Shown here piece after piece: positions 36,370 through 47,800 of a stretch of DNA of 64,000 nt. The notes beneath the pieces were generated by a model that was not told the DNA's origin, made no database searches, and saw only the letters and a program-made list of their open reading frames with translations. The first letter of the stretch is position 1, and every line of letters starts with the position of its first letter. This DNA comes from Asterochloris sp. CNOR1 (Eukaryota > Chlorophyta > Trebouxiophyceae > Trebouxiales > Trebouxiaceae). Location of the stretch: the NCBI GenBank assembly GCA_963969365.1, contig OZ017754.1:1-64000 (forward strand), written 5' to 3'. Both the position numbers and the translations under genes were made by a program.

Positions 36370-37127
36370 CCACCCCTCCCACCTTGAACCTCCTCTGCTG
36401 CTTTGCCGGGTTGCTCTTCACATGTTTGGTCTTCTGTGTCAGCGCAGTCCACACGTAGGGTCTCTCAAGCTGTAATTTGCTCTGCATGTTCCTAAGTTGA
36501 GCGCACAAGCAGGGCCAGCCCTCCCTCCTGTGGCAAGCAACGCTCTGCAGCACTCGCTTGCTTGCCCATCACAGCAAATTCACCAATTCTTTCTCAAAGA
36601 TAATAGGTGTGGGGCTGCGGGGCACATGTTGCAGGGCGCTCTCAGTGCTGGTGCTTAACCAGCAGTGCTGTCGTGCCCTCCCCTTTCCGATGGCACAGGC
36701 TTCCTGCAGGGCATGCTGCAGCTTGCAGATGAAATTGCAGGCACACCCTCTGCCTCCTGCTCCCAGCCTATAAAAAAGCATGCACTCCCTTAGGGCTTGC
36801 AGCTACATTGCAGTCTGCGCTGAGGGCTACCCGCTGCCACACCAGCAGACATATGGCGTCTGCCTGGGTGTTCTCATCTTCCACTGCGCTTTGGGCTACA
36901 TTTTGTGTTGGCGCAATCACTGGCTTGTATCTCCTGATGGAGCCTGTGGGCTGTCCAGCATTACATTGCTTAGAAGAACTCTGCCTGCTGGGCTGCGAGC
37001 TACGCCTGAACAAAGAGCGCAAGTCATCGTTTTCCCTGATCCCGGTAGATTGTTCAAGTCAAGAGTTTTGGAGGACTTCCAATGGCCTGACCTGTACGGT
37101 TCATGGAAAGCATGCTGTACAGAGGAA
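36370..37127. other. Intergenic spacer TOC159 - MKK3
   Basis: It holds the TOC159 3' UTR with a TGTAA motif at 36471 and the upstream region of the MKK3 gene. A TATAAAA-like sequence (cctataaaaaagc) lies at 36768-36780, about 350 bp before the chosen MKK3 start. Open frames across 36780-37421 have no recognisable domain and overlap the MKK3 leader. Confidence 0.5.
36471..36475 (+). terminator. TGTAA polyadenylation motif, TOC159
   Basis: This green-algal poly(A) signal lies 101 bp after the TOC159 stop codon, at a typical distance. Confidence 0.65.
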
Positions 37128-40100
37128 ATGCCGCCGCCCAGAAGAAAGAAAGTAAGTGTGCGAGATCTAAGCGATGCTAGGAATGACTGCAGCAGCTTTG
37201 CACTGGCACATGGCCTGACATGCCTCCAAAGAGGCTCAGGCTCAAATTGCAGGCGCCAGATGAGAGTGTCGATGGCCCAAGCACTTCTAGCAGGAGCAAG
37301 CCAAGGGTGCAGGAGTCAGTCCAATTCACAGACAATGGCACTCTCAAGATGCTCAGCAGGTCCCGCCAGGAATACAAGTTTACTGCGCATGGCATGTCCA
37401 GGACAGGCAGTGCACCGCTGACTATGGAGGGCCAGGTCTCGCTGAAGGTGTGGCCTGGCTGGAAGTGCAATTGCCTCAACTAGTGGGTGCAAGCTCTGCA
37501 GCAGGCCCATAAGTTGTCTCCACGCATGATGATGATGGCAGCACTCAGTGAACATGGTGCCCCTGCAGGTCAGTGAGAAGGACGTCACTGTCCTCAAAAG
37601 GCTGGGCAGCGGAGCCAGCAGCGTGGTGAGCAGCTGCTGAACACCTCTGAACGAGTATGCAACCGCTGACTCGCATGCACAAGCCACACTGGCAGGCCAC
37701 ATCTATGTGTAAGCCTCTGGTGGCAGCTCAGTCTGTGCAGGGATTCCAAAGACAAAAATATGAACCTGGTGCTAAAAGTCTTTGACGTGTGCAGGTCCTG
37801 AAGGGCTTCCACTGGCGGGCCAACCGCTTTGTGGCCATCAAGAAGATCAATGTCTTTGAGAAGGCAAGTGCCTGCACCGGCATTGGTCACCGCTGAGCAT
37901 TGCAGACTGCAGCAACAGAGTCCTGCAAGTACAGGCCCTGCAACTGGGCTGGGGCTGAGCTGCTGCTTTCACACAACAGGCCACGCCCTTCTGCACTGAT
38001 TGCAGCCCATGCAGTATTGGCTCTGGTGGTCAGTGGCCTTGAAACATGCAAGACCGCTGTATTGCAGAGGTTGTATATGAGTCTGTGCTGAGGCAAAGAG
38101 ATGTGCTGCCTGGCAAAGCTGCAGAGGGTCAGGCAACAGGGCTGCGCCTGAGGTGAGTTTGCGTATACCAAAAGCTGTTAGCCTGCCGCTGCAGGTGAAA
38201 GCACACTGGGGTTGCATGCCGAAGCTCACATCTGCTGTATGTGAGATGGCCGCTTTTGTGTGCAGGACGACGTAGCATCAGACATTGCAGGCAAGCTTCC
38301 TTCTGGTGTCAGTACGTGCAGAGCCTGGGCTGCACGCCAGCTGGGGAGCCAAGCTGCAGAGACGCTCTTTTCCTGCTCCTGCAGGAGAAGCGCACTCAGC
38401 TGATGAATGATGTGAAGGCTCTCAGCGATGCCCCTCCCTCGGCCGGGCTCATTGAGTTTGTGGGCGCCTACCACACCTCAGAGGACGGGCAGGTGTTTCA
38501 GGGCTTGTGCAGCTGACTCTGTAAGTGCAGTCCAGGCTAAGTGCAGGACTCAGGCTGCCACCTGTAATCTTATCCCAAACCCAGCCACTGTCGACACCTC
38601 AAAGGATGGGCAGGTGTGCCCGGCACCTAGGATTGCATGCAGGCTCAGGCCAAGTGCAGGCTCAGGCTGCCACTTGTGGTGTTGCCTCATGCGCCACTCC
38701 TGTCTTTCCAGGTGGGCGCAGCCTCCAGGGTTCACCTGTAGCAGTATGGGACCTCCCAATTGCTGGGCACAGCCAGTCAACCCCATCCCCGCACCCATTG
38801 TTGTGGCATGGTCCATTCTGTGCGATGCTTCCTCCTGTCTGCAGATTGCCGTTGTGCTGGAGTATATGGATGGTGGCTCCCTGGGTGACGTGCTGGGAAA
38901 GGTGAACATCAGTCTGGCTAATCTGCTTCATGCATCAGCTTAAGTGGCTGATGGCAGCTACAGTGGTTGTGGCAGAGCGCCAGTGCTACTTCACAGGCGG
39001 CTGGTCAGCAGAGACATCATGCAGTGGCGCAGCTTTCTCTCATTAGTGAAAGATGGCTGCCTCCTGCAGGCTGGCCGGGTGTCGGAGCCAGTGCTTGCTG
39101 CGCTAACACGCCGCATCCTGACGGGGTTGCTTCAGCTGCACAAGGGGCGCCACACGGTGAGGGCTTCCAGTATCAGATCATCTACTAAGGTAGCAATCAA
39201 AGCTGACTGCCGCTGACTGAGCGTGCTGGGCTGCCTGCCAGGTGCACCGCGACATCAAGCCTGCCAACATCCTGCTGACACTGGGCGGCAAGGCCAAGAT
39301 CAGCGACTTTGGGATCAGCGCGTTTGTAGACAACACCCTGGCAGTGGTGAGTGAAGGCGAGCACTCTGTAGCCACCCCCTCTTGTGGTTGGAAATGCTTT
39401 GTAGCCACTTGCAGCCATCGATGGGAGTAGCGCCAGGGGTGTGCTCTGCCCTTGAGAAGCTGCTGATGGCGCTTCTGAAGACAATGACGTTTGGGTCTCT
39501 GAGACGCTTATGGCATGGGTCAGGGGCACCTTGCCAGCCTGGCGTCATGGCCTCATCAGTTCGCACCATTGCTGTCTGCAGTGCCACACCTACATTGGGA
39601 CAGTGACCTACATGAGCCCCGAGCGCATCAACAGCCAGCCTTACTCCTTCCCTGCCGACATCTGGTGTGTCCCCAGTCACTTGCACTCAATCTGAGGTCC
39701 CTGGCCTCTGCACTCAGGGATGCAGGCTGCTGCCATGTGCCTTCCAGCGTTGGCAGCATGCACTTTGCCAGCAGCTGTACTGTTCTCCAGGGACGACAGT
39801 TGGTGAAACATCTGGGGCTGCGACGGACTGCTCTACATGCTGCTGTGCCCTGTACTGTGCCACCTGTTGTACAGGAGCCTCCATGCTGCTGTGCACTGTT
39901 CTCTGCCACCTGCTTTGCAGGACTGCTTTGCAAGAGCCTTCATGCTGCTGTGCATTATACTCTGCCACCTGTTGTGCAGGAGCCTGGGTCTGACGCTGCT
40001 GGAGGCTGTGACTGGCAGGTACCCATATGACGCCTCTGTGGGCCCCCTGCAGCTCATGATCCAGGTGAGGTGCTTCTGTTCCATCAGCCACCTCAAAGCT

Positions 40101-42335
40101 GGCAAGGGCGGAGGTGCGGCGCGCTGCACAGTAACTCTCCAGGCTCAGATGTGCGGCAGCAGGTGCCTCAAAAGGGCTTCACCACAGAACTGTGAGGGCA
40201 GCAACCTGCAGCACAGCAAGGTGTTACTCAGCACAGCTGGCCCCTGCCACAGGCAGCAGCAACGGCCTCACCCCAAAGCAACGATGCAAACATTTACCAG
40301 CAGATGCTCTGCAGCAGTTGCCTCGCAGTGCCTTACAACAGAACTGTGAGGGCAGCAACCTGCAGCACAGAAAGGTGTTGTTCAGCACAGCAGACCCTTG
40401 CCACAGGCAGCATCCCCTCACCTTGGGCCATGCTGCAAGTACTGTGAGGCAATGTGCCTTTCCTCACCCCAGCGAGGGCCTGGTTTGCAGGCAGGCGGCA
40501 CAGTATGCTTCACCGCTGTGCGCTGCAGGTGTCGGGGGTCAATCTGCCTGGCTGCGTCTAGGTAAAGGTGCCAAGCACAGATGGCATGGTGGGACTGCAG
40601 ACAACTCGACTGACAGCAGGTCCCACGTCATCCACTGCGCTGCTGCAGGTCGTGGAGGATGATGTGCCGTTCCCTGCTGAGGGCGCCTGCACCGCAGAGC
40701 TGCAGGACCTGCTGCGCAAGTGCCTCTGCAAGGATCCTCTGAGGAGACTGTCTGCCGAAGCACTGCTTCGCCATCCCTGGCTGCAGCAGGTCAGTCCTGC
40801 AGTAGCAGACAGCAGTGCTTGTCTGGACCCAGGCCTGCCTGCTCCCCCCTGCCCAGCTGGGGCCATGTGCTGCGGCCTGTCTGCCTGGAAGCAGTCTGTT
40901 CCAGCAGGCAGCTTGATGGGCAGTGCATGCCTTGCCATGCCAGGGGCCTCTCCTGCAGCGCCATGCTGGCGCCATGCAGCTGCCTGGAAACACCTGCAAC
41001 TTCAGACCAGATAATGCAGGCGCCATGCATTGCAGGTCAAGCATGGCCATGCATTGCAGGTCAAGCATGGCGCCTGCATTATCTGCTCTGAAGTTGCAGG
41101 TGTTTCCAGGCAGCTGCATGGCGCCAGCATGGCGCTGCAGGAGAGGCCCCTGCCATCACATCAAGATGCAGCAGCCAAGCAATGCTGCCCGCAGCTGCAC
41201 AGACATGTTGAGCGCAGCAGTGGCCCCTCGATAGCAGTGGCCCCATTGCTAGCCGCCCCAGCTTTTTGTGCAGCAAAACGGACAGCTCTTGGCTTCACAG
41301 CCAGCAGCAGCCAGACACCGTTGCAGACTGGCTGACGCCCAGCACATCAGTGCAGGGTCCCTGTGCAGACCCTGCCACCTGCGTAAGCCCTGCCACCTGT
41401 CTCCACAGCTGAGTTTAGTTGACCTGCGCATGCAGCATCCCGAGAAGCCTGGCACTCTGCCTGACTTCATGCAGACCATCCACAGCGACCAGGAAAGGTG
41501 GGCTGACGCTGCAGGCCCACCTCCTTGGGCAGCAGTATGGGGCCTGTGGCGCTGACAACGTTGCAGCACACATGCTGCCTGCTGATGTCATGCTGTGGTC
41601 ACGTCTTCGCACTGCCCATCTGGGCCCCAAAATGCACACTGCTGCATGCAGTGCTGTTGTCTGCATGCACAATCTGCAGCGCGTACTCAGCCTGACACCC
41701 TTTCTGCCCCTTGTGCAGGCTGCAGGAGGTGGCAGAGTGCTTTGTCAGCCGTTACTATGGGCTGACAGCGGCTGGCAGGAAGGGTGTTGTGTTTCTGGAG
41801 TCGCTCTATTCAGACCAGTCAGTGAGCTGCTGCCTGACACAAAAATGCAGAGCAGGCTGCATCCCTGGCATCAGCAATCTCTGTGACTTTTTGCAGAGCA
41901 GCACAGCTAATGTCTGTATCTGTAGATGGCTGCCCTGCAGAGCTTAGTGCATGAAGGCGCGACAGTATCAGGCGAGGAGGCAATCATGGCCAAGTTGACC
42001 AGCCTCGCCGACCTTCACAAAGCCTTCGGCATGCAGTACAAGGTGGCCCACCACAGGTGCAGCTGGATTCAGAAGGTGTGCTGGCCTGCCTGCAGCACCT
42101 CATGCACCGCCAGCAGATGACTCCAGGAGGACGGACAGGATGCCCTGTACCTGCCCTGCAGGACCACTTCATTCTTATCTTTGTTTCAGGCCACATGACC
42201 ATGTCGAATGCACACCAGCTGCTGGAGTGCCCTGGTGACTCTCATTTCACAGAAGTTTTTCAGTTGCAGATGCTCGCCATTGGCAAGCTTGTCATTAGAC
42301 TTCAGATGTTTCGTTTGCACCAGGCCACTGGTTGA
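37128..42335 (+). CDS. MKK3: MAP kinase kinase of the MKK3 type with C-terminal NTF2-like domain
   Basis: Fifteen exons give 508 residues: 37128-37151, 37253-37447, 37569-37625, 37795-37863, 38385-38492, 38845-38901, 39070-39156, 39242-39346, 39582-39664, 39980-40064, 40649-40789, 41409-41497, 41719-41821, 41926-42075, 42162-42335. Kinase motifs: GSGASSVV loop, VAIKKI lysine, [15 protein letters not shown], and [11 protein letters not shown] after the activation loop. The NTF2-like tail ([33 protein letters not shown]) is the signature of plant MKK3. The N-terminal MPPPRRKK could be a MAPK docking site. Weak points: exon 1 (an ATG at 37220 inside intron 1 is the alternative), the exon 2 donor (37447 or 37434), and the last two exon joins. 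Intron 4 is GC-AG. Its stop is 29 bp from the stop of convergent HST. Confidence 0.87.
38465..38625 (+). repeat. Tandem copy of the MKK3 exon 5 donor junction (121-bp unit)
   Basis: Exon 5 ends with codons for HTSEDGQ at 38492, then GTGTTT. A copy reads DTSKDGQ at 38613, then GTGTGC, in the next intron. The surrounding gtgcag/ctcaggctgccac phrases also recur between 38540 and 38670. Confidence 0.75.
39855..39995 (+). repeat. Three-copy array of the MKK3 exon 10 acceptor junction (about 50-bp units)
   Basis: Phrases of the form ctgtgccacctgttgtacag|gagcc occur at 39874, 39920/39933 and 39979, the last being the true acceptor. Each is preceded by a tgctgctgtgc-like tract. The copies lie immediately upstream of the exon and keep AG dinucleotides, so they are potential competing acceptors. 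Confidence 0.75.
40161..40420 (+). repeat. 154-bp tandem duplication in the MKK3 intron before the kinase C-lobe exon
   Basis: The phrase cagaactgtgagggcagcaa occurs at 40185 and 40339, exactly 154 bp apart. Similarity extends on both sides through ctgcagcacag, aaggtgttgttcagcacag and cttgccacaggcagca. No exon of the gene is part of this unit, so it is a purely intronic duplication. Confidence 0.85.
40941..41152. repeat. Long near-perfect inverted repeat (88-bp arms) in an MKK3 intron
   Basis: The left arm 40941-41028 and right arm 41065-41152 are reverse complements at 87 of 88 positions; the one mismatch is in atctggtctg against atctgctctg. The loop is 36 bases and holds a second copy of the phrase catgcattgcaggtcaagca. 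It lies within the intron 40790-41408. Transcribed RNA would fold into a very stable hairpin. No coding content, no terminal duplication and no match to an exon of this gene was seen. It could be a recent inverted duplication, a MITE-like element or a small-RNA precursor. Confidence 0.92.
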
Positions 42336-42364
42336 GCAAGATTCAAAACTGGCAAGGGGGGAGC

Positions 42365-44696
42365 TCAAAGGAATGGGAGGAGGGCGTATTCGGTGTAGAG
42401 CAAATTCCAGATGAATCTGTAGTATGCCTGAATTGCAGATGCCGAGTACTTTTTGCTCTGTAGCTGGAGGGTCTGCCAGATGGTCCCCACAGCTAGCAAG
42501 CAGTGTGCCCCTATCATGAGAGGCACTCTAAAGGCATTCGGCAACCGCAGCGCAAGCACAACTGCGCCCAGGTAGTTTAGGCAGAGCAGTCCAGAGCCTG
42601 CAGGTGGAAGATGTGACTGAGGGACGCTGCATCGTGTTAATGCCGAGCGAGCATTTGACCTGCCAGAGAGTCTTGCTCACCAACAAAAGCAATGTTGCGT
42701 ACGCCCAGTGTGGTGGCCAGGGTTTTGATGTTGTATCGCCGATCCCCCTCCACATCAGCCAGGTCCTTTGTGATAGCAATTACAATGGCAAACACGGTCA
42801 CAAAGCAGGTGATGAATCTGCAGGACCACATTGGCACTGTCTTAGGCCTAGAAATGTTGGCAGGTGGTGTCTGCAGATCAGGCCATGCATGTGGCATCAA
42901 AGGCGTGCCCTGACTGGGCATTGCAGCAAACGCTGGCACTTTGCACAGGTGCAGAGCCTGCACACACCGCCAGCTTGCGGATCGCCTGCCAATGGCGTGC
43001 ACAGTTCATCTTGTATCACAGAACTGGGCAATCTTGACAACCCCACCAACAAAGCAGCAAAATGCATGCAGCAGGATATCCTCACGTGATGATGGGGCTC
43101 CAGACGAAGGGCAACCCCAGCGCAGCCCGCACTGCGTGGTAAACCCCAAAGTTGAGCAGGAAGCCGCGGACTGTGGCAATGATGAGGAAGGCCGGCACAG
43201 CAAAGCGCTTTAGACGCAGGGGCGGGACGCTGTAGATGGTGCCCAGGAAGAGGCCAAAGCAGTAGAGCTTGGTGATGAGGGCGCCAAACTGGGTGGACAC
43301 AATTGCCAGGCCGCCAAGAGCCAGGGCGGCGCAGAGGAACCAGGCCAAGGTGGGGGAGAGCTCGCCTGCATGGCAACAAGCGCGGCATGGCGGTGGCTGA
43401 GTCTGAGGGATGTTTCAGCTTTCCGAAACGGGCAGGGTTGGTGCCCACTGCCAGCGCTGCATAGTGCAACAGGTCGTGCTGGGGCACAGCCTGCCTGCAG
43501 GCGACGGGAAGCATGCAGCAGCCAGCAGGTGGCTGCAGCATGAAGATGTCATGAGCTTGTCGACTGAATCTGGGGCAGACAGCAGTGACTATATGACGGA
43601 CTTCTTGCAGCCAAGAAGTCATCCTGCCTCCCAGCCAGAGTGTGGGCTGCAAGAACTCCTGCAGTGGTTGGGCACTTCCAGAGTGAGTGTGAGCTTTGAT
43701 TGACGTCAAGCATCTTTGGGGTTAGGGTGCGGCAAAAGCAGCCTGATATGCTTCTGGAAGCGGCACCTTGCAGTTGCTCAGGTCTGTCTCAGTGCTTTGA
43801 GTGCCCCACGATCAAAGAAGGCAGCCAAAGATCCCAAGCTGACTCATGCGTCCCTGTGTGGCCTGCGCCCTGTGGGGGCACATCCCCTTGGCAGAGGGCT
43901 CGAAGCTGTCTGCATATGAGCTTGTGGCACTGGCCAACTTGCCAGGCGCCAGGCAAAGGGGTTTCATGCATGTAAGCCATGGTTTGCAGCTGGACAATAG
44001 GTGCCTAGCCTCCCCTGGCTTGACTACCTACTGCCAGTCGCCCTGCACATGCTGGGCCCATGCTTGCCTGTATGCACAGCCACCTCCTGAGCCAATCTGA
44101 CTTCTGTTGAGGAGTAGGCAAAGCTGCCGCCAAAGCCGCTCGTCCCCAGTTCTGTGCCAAGGCAGCATGCCCCCCCACTCCTGTGCCCACCTGCTGCAAT
44201 GGGGAGGAAGGGCTTGTTGACCTTATCTATGTCCTCGTCTATGATCTGGTTGATGCCCACAATGTAGCCGTTTCCACAGATGAGGGCCAACACGCCAAGC
44301 AGGGCGCGGGGGATGAGACCCCAGTCTATGAGGTGGCTGTTCTCAAGGACAGCCTTGGCTGTGACAGCACAGGACCCCAGGATGGTGCCACGGATGGTGT
44401 GGGGCCTGAGGAACTTCCAAAAGGCATTCTGGAAGGCTAGGACACGCGACGCTACGGAGGGAGCCCCCTGCAGTGCAGCAGAAGGTATCGCTGGGTCTGG
44501 GCAGATGCTTGCTCTGATTTGTTGAAGGGTTCAGAGCACAGCACAGGCTCACCGCTGAGCCAGCAGCTCCAGCACTGGCACCGCCTGCAGCTGTGGCGGA
44601 GACCTGCAACTGGCGCTGCGGCTTGTGGCCACCTCGCCTCCTCCTGGACAGTGCCCTGCTCTGCAGTCTATGCCAATTGCGCCCTGATCGAAACAT
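42365..44696 (-). CDS. HST: Homogentisate solanesyltransferase (plastoquinone-9 synthesis)
   Basis: Five exons give 356 residues: 44696-44553, 44467-44191, 43365-43086, 42817-42681, 42597-42365. The enzyme is a UbiA-type membrane prenyltransferase of the plastid envelope that joins homogentisate to a solanesyl chain. Both Asp motifs are visible: [14 protein letters not shown] (about 121) and [11 protein letters not shown] (about 251). HST-specific stretches include [27 protein letters not shown] and [19 protein letters not shown]. The N-terminal 48 residues are rich in Arg, Ser and Ala ([20 protein letters not shown]), a plausible transit peptide. The start at 44696 was preferred over the in-frame ATG at 44786, which is only 54 bp from the divergent CYP40 start. 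The homogentisate phytyltransferase paralogue is less likely given the match to HST. Confidence 0.93.
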
Positions 44697-44840
44697 ATGT
44701 TGTGAACATTTCCCCTCTGCCTGCTGTCGCACCTGCTGATGTGCCCGTGAGCTGCAGCCCTGCAGATCAAGCTCATGCGGGCCCATTATGCTTGTTTGCA
44801 GGTTTTGACCTACAAGCTGTGCCCTGCAAACTTTTCAATC
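44697..44840. promoter_or_regulatory. Compact bidirectional promoter, HST / CYP40
   Basis: 144 bp lie between the chosen divergent start codons (54 bp if HST begins at 44786). No TATA box is visible. Transcription start sites of both genes must fall within or close to this segment. Confidence 0.5.
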
Positions 44841-47800
44841 ATGGCTCCAGTCAAGAACAAACGCAGATCCGACAAGAACCCGCTGGTAGGCCGTGCCTGC
44901 ATGCAAATGCCAGCGAGCTTCGTGTGTCAATCTGATCTCTGCATGCCGACCTCCGGTGTTTGGTCTGATGCACCTGCAGGTATTCTTCAAGGTCAAGATC
45001 GGAGACCAGCCCATTGGAACCATCGTCTTTGAACTGTTCAAGGATGTGGCACCCAAGGCGAGCAGCTCTGGCTCATCAGGGCTGCTTGCAGCTATGCCAG
45101 CTGCAAGTCTGAGATCTTCTCTTATGCCATGCAGACAGCTGAGAACTTCAGGCAGCTGTGTACAGGGGAGGCTGGCATGGGCCAGTCAGGCAAGCCCCTG
45201 CACTACAGGGGCAGCATCTTCCATCGAGTCATCAAGGAGTTCATGCTGCAGGCAAGTCGCTTGCAGCTGCACTGCTCACTGCTGCAGTAGCAAGGCCTGG
45301 ACGGCCTGATGAGCCCTGTCAAAGCAGCACCTGCTGATCAAAACAGTGTGTGGCATGAGCTGCAGCGTCGCAGGTTACAGGCCAGTCATTGTCAGGGTGC
45401 CATGGCTTTTGCAGGGCGGAGACTTCACGCGAGGGGATGGCACGTGCGTGAGAGCAGTGAGCAGCGTCTGATGCGCCTGCAATGTGCTGCGCACCACTTC
45501 CAACCTCACAGCTGACCCAGTGCCTCGCTCCCTTCATCTACCCCACTGCTGAATGCACATCGGCCGCCTATTAGCCTGTCAGCACACCAGCACAGCTATG
45601 CCCACCTGCAAAGGACCCGCAGCTACACATGGCAGGGGCAGCGCCCACCAGTCCCTGCGCACACAGTTCTGTCTGCAAATAGCATGATTGCACCATGGCA
45701 ACAGCAGCCAACACCAGTCCTCACAACAGCTGCTGTTCAGCACAGCCTCCTCTTGCATGTCATCTGCTTCTGCAAGGACTCCATTCCCTACCCAACATGG
45801 CCCTGTGGCAGCACAGCGGCTGCATGCAACAGCCTATGCGGCACCCCCCTGCCAGGCAGCGAAATAGAATTCATAGCACTGTGCTGATCCATCTGGCTGA
45901 GGTGCAGCGGCGGGGAGAGCATCTACGGGGAGAAATTTGAGGATGAAACCTTTGAGCTGAAGCATGACCATCCTGGCCTCCTTTCCATGGCCAACTCTGG
46001 GCCAAACACCAATGGTGAGCTAAACTTCAAGTCCATGTGAGGCTGAGGCTCAAGCTTCAGGAGCCCAAAATGAGGATCAGCAGCCTGCGTGGCCCCTGGT
46101 GCCGCGTTCTGAGAGGCATGTATTGCTGGGGCCTGCCATATACGCGCCCTTCATCACTGCTGTCCAGGCCCCTCGTCACCTGAGTCGCCTCCATCAGCCG
46201 TGCCATCTTTCTTACATTTGAGCAGCATGCCCGGGCTTGTTGTGCCTTGCTCTGTGCTGCCACAAGCAGCCTGGCCTGATGAAGACCACAGGCTTCATGC
46301 ACCACATCTAGATGACAGGCTCACTTGTCCAGCTCTGCAATGCTGACGACTGGCTGGCTGCAGGCAGCCAGTTCTTCATCACGACTGTACCAACTCCTCA
46401 CCTGGACGGCAAGCACGTCGTCTACGGTCAGGTTCTCAAGGTAACACAAAACAGAAATTCCTAAATTGCCATCAATTCAAGCCAACTCCACATCTATCAA
46501 GCAGGTTTCCACTTCCCCCCTGTGCATGTGTGCAGGGCTATGGCGTAGTGCGGGAGGTGGAGCGGGTGGCCACCTCTGAGCAGGACAGGCCTGAGCACCC
46601 CTGCACAGTGGACGACTGCGGGGAGCTGCCGGCAGGGACAGACCCCACCTCCTTCCTGCAGCAGGTGGCCGCCTGTGTGTGAGGTGCTGGGTGCCGAGTC
46701 TGAGCGCCCCTCGCTGCTGCGTGCGAGTGCACCTACCTGGGCTTGCATATTGGACGCACAGCAGGGAGATGGACTGGCTTGGGGGCTGTGCTGAGGTTGT
46801 GGGTAGCTCCTGGGAAGGGGGAGCCCAGCGACCTGGCATCTGCAGCTTTGCACAGCAGGCAGGGGATTGTGAGGGTCGCGTGACCTGTTCAATCACCCAG
46901 CTGACTTCTGCAGCAGGTTGGGTGTGCACAAGCCAGGAAACGCATGGAGTCAGCCAGCAGGCAGCAGCAGGGTGCTTGCCAACTAGTTGGCAGCTTCTGG
47001 GAGGCGAGAGCCCCAGCAAACCGTGCTTGCTGCACGGTTTGCATTGAGGCAGGGATTGGCTTCTGGAGCCATAGGCCCAGCTTTTTGTTCAGCAGGACTT
47101 GCGTGCAGAGGGTGCATGCAGCTATGGGGGACGGCGAGGAGGAGAGGGTGGGGACTTAGTAGGGCGTCCTGCGAGTGGTGTTGGCAAGCTGCATGCAGCA
47201 TGTGCAGATGAATCTGAAGGTGCTGGGTGGCAGGGAGCTGGCAGGACTGGGATGTGGTCATTTCCTCACTGGGCTGGCGTCTGAGCACCAAGGGAGTTTG
47301 CAGCAATGGAGCTTACAGGTACAAGACACTGTGCAAGACAGCGACGCCAGCTCCACCTGCTATTCAAGTCACTCACTCTTGCAGTCCTCTGTGCATCCCT
47401 GTGCAGGACGGCGACACCTACCCAGACTTCCCTGAGGATGGAGACCTGCCAGAAGGGGAGGCTGAGGTGAAGGCACGCATAGAGGCGGCCACATCCATCA
47501 AGGGGCGGGGCAATGATCTGTTCAAGCAGGTGCGGGGGGCCACTCGGGGCAGGGGAGGGGATGGGACAGGGCTTTTGACCAGCACCAGCCGCAGATGGTG
47601 TCACAGCAGCTCAGGACTTCCTGCTGGTTGTGGTGCGGGCAGGCTTGGTGCAGGGGGGTATTGGAGTGATATTCAGAATGTCAAGGGGGTCAAGTAGAGG
47701 GCTGGCTCGCTGCTGGACAGCTGCAATCCAGCTGGGGGCTGCAGCGCTCCCGCAGTGGACATGAGCCGTGCTGTGGGTGTCTGCAATGTCTTGCGTGCAA

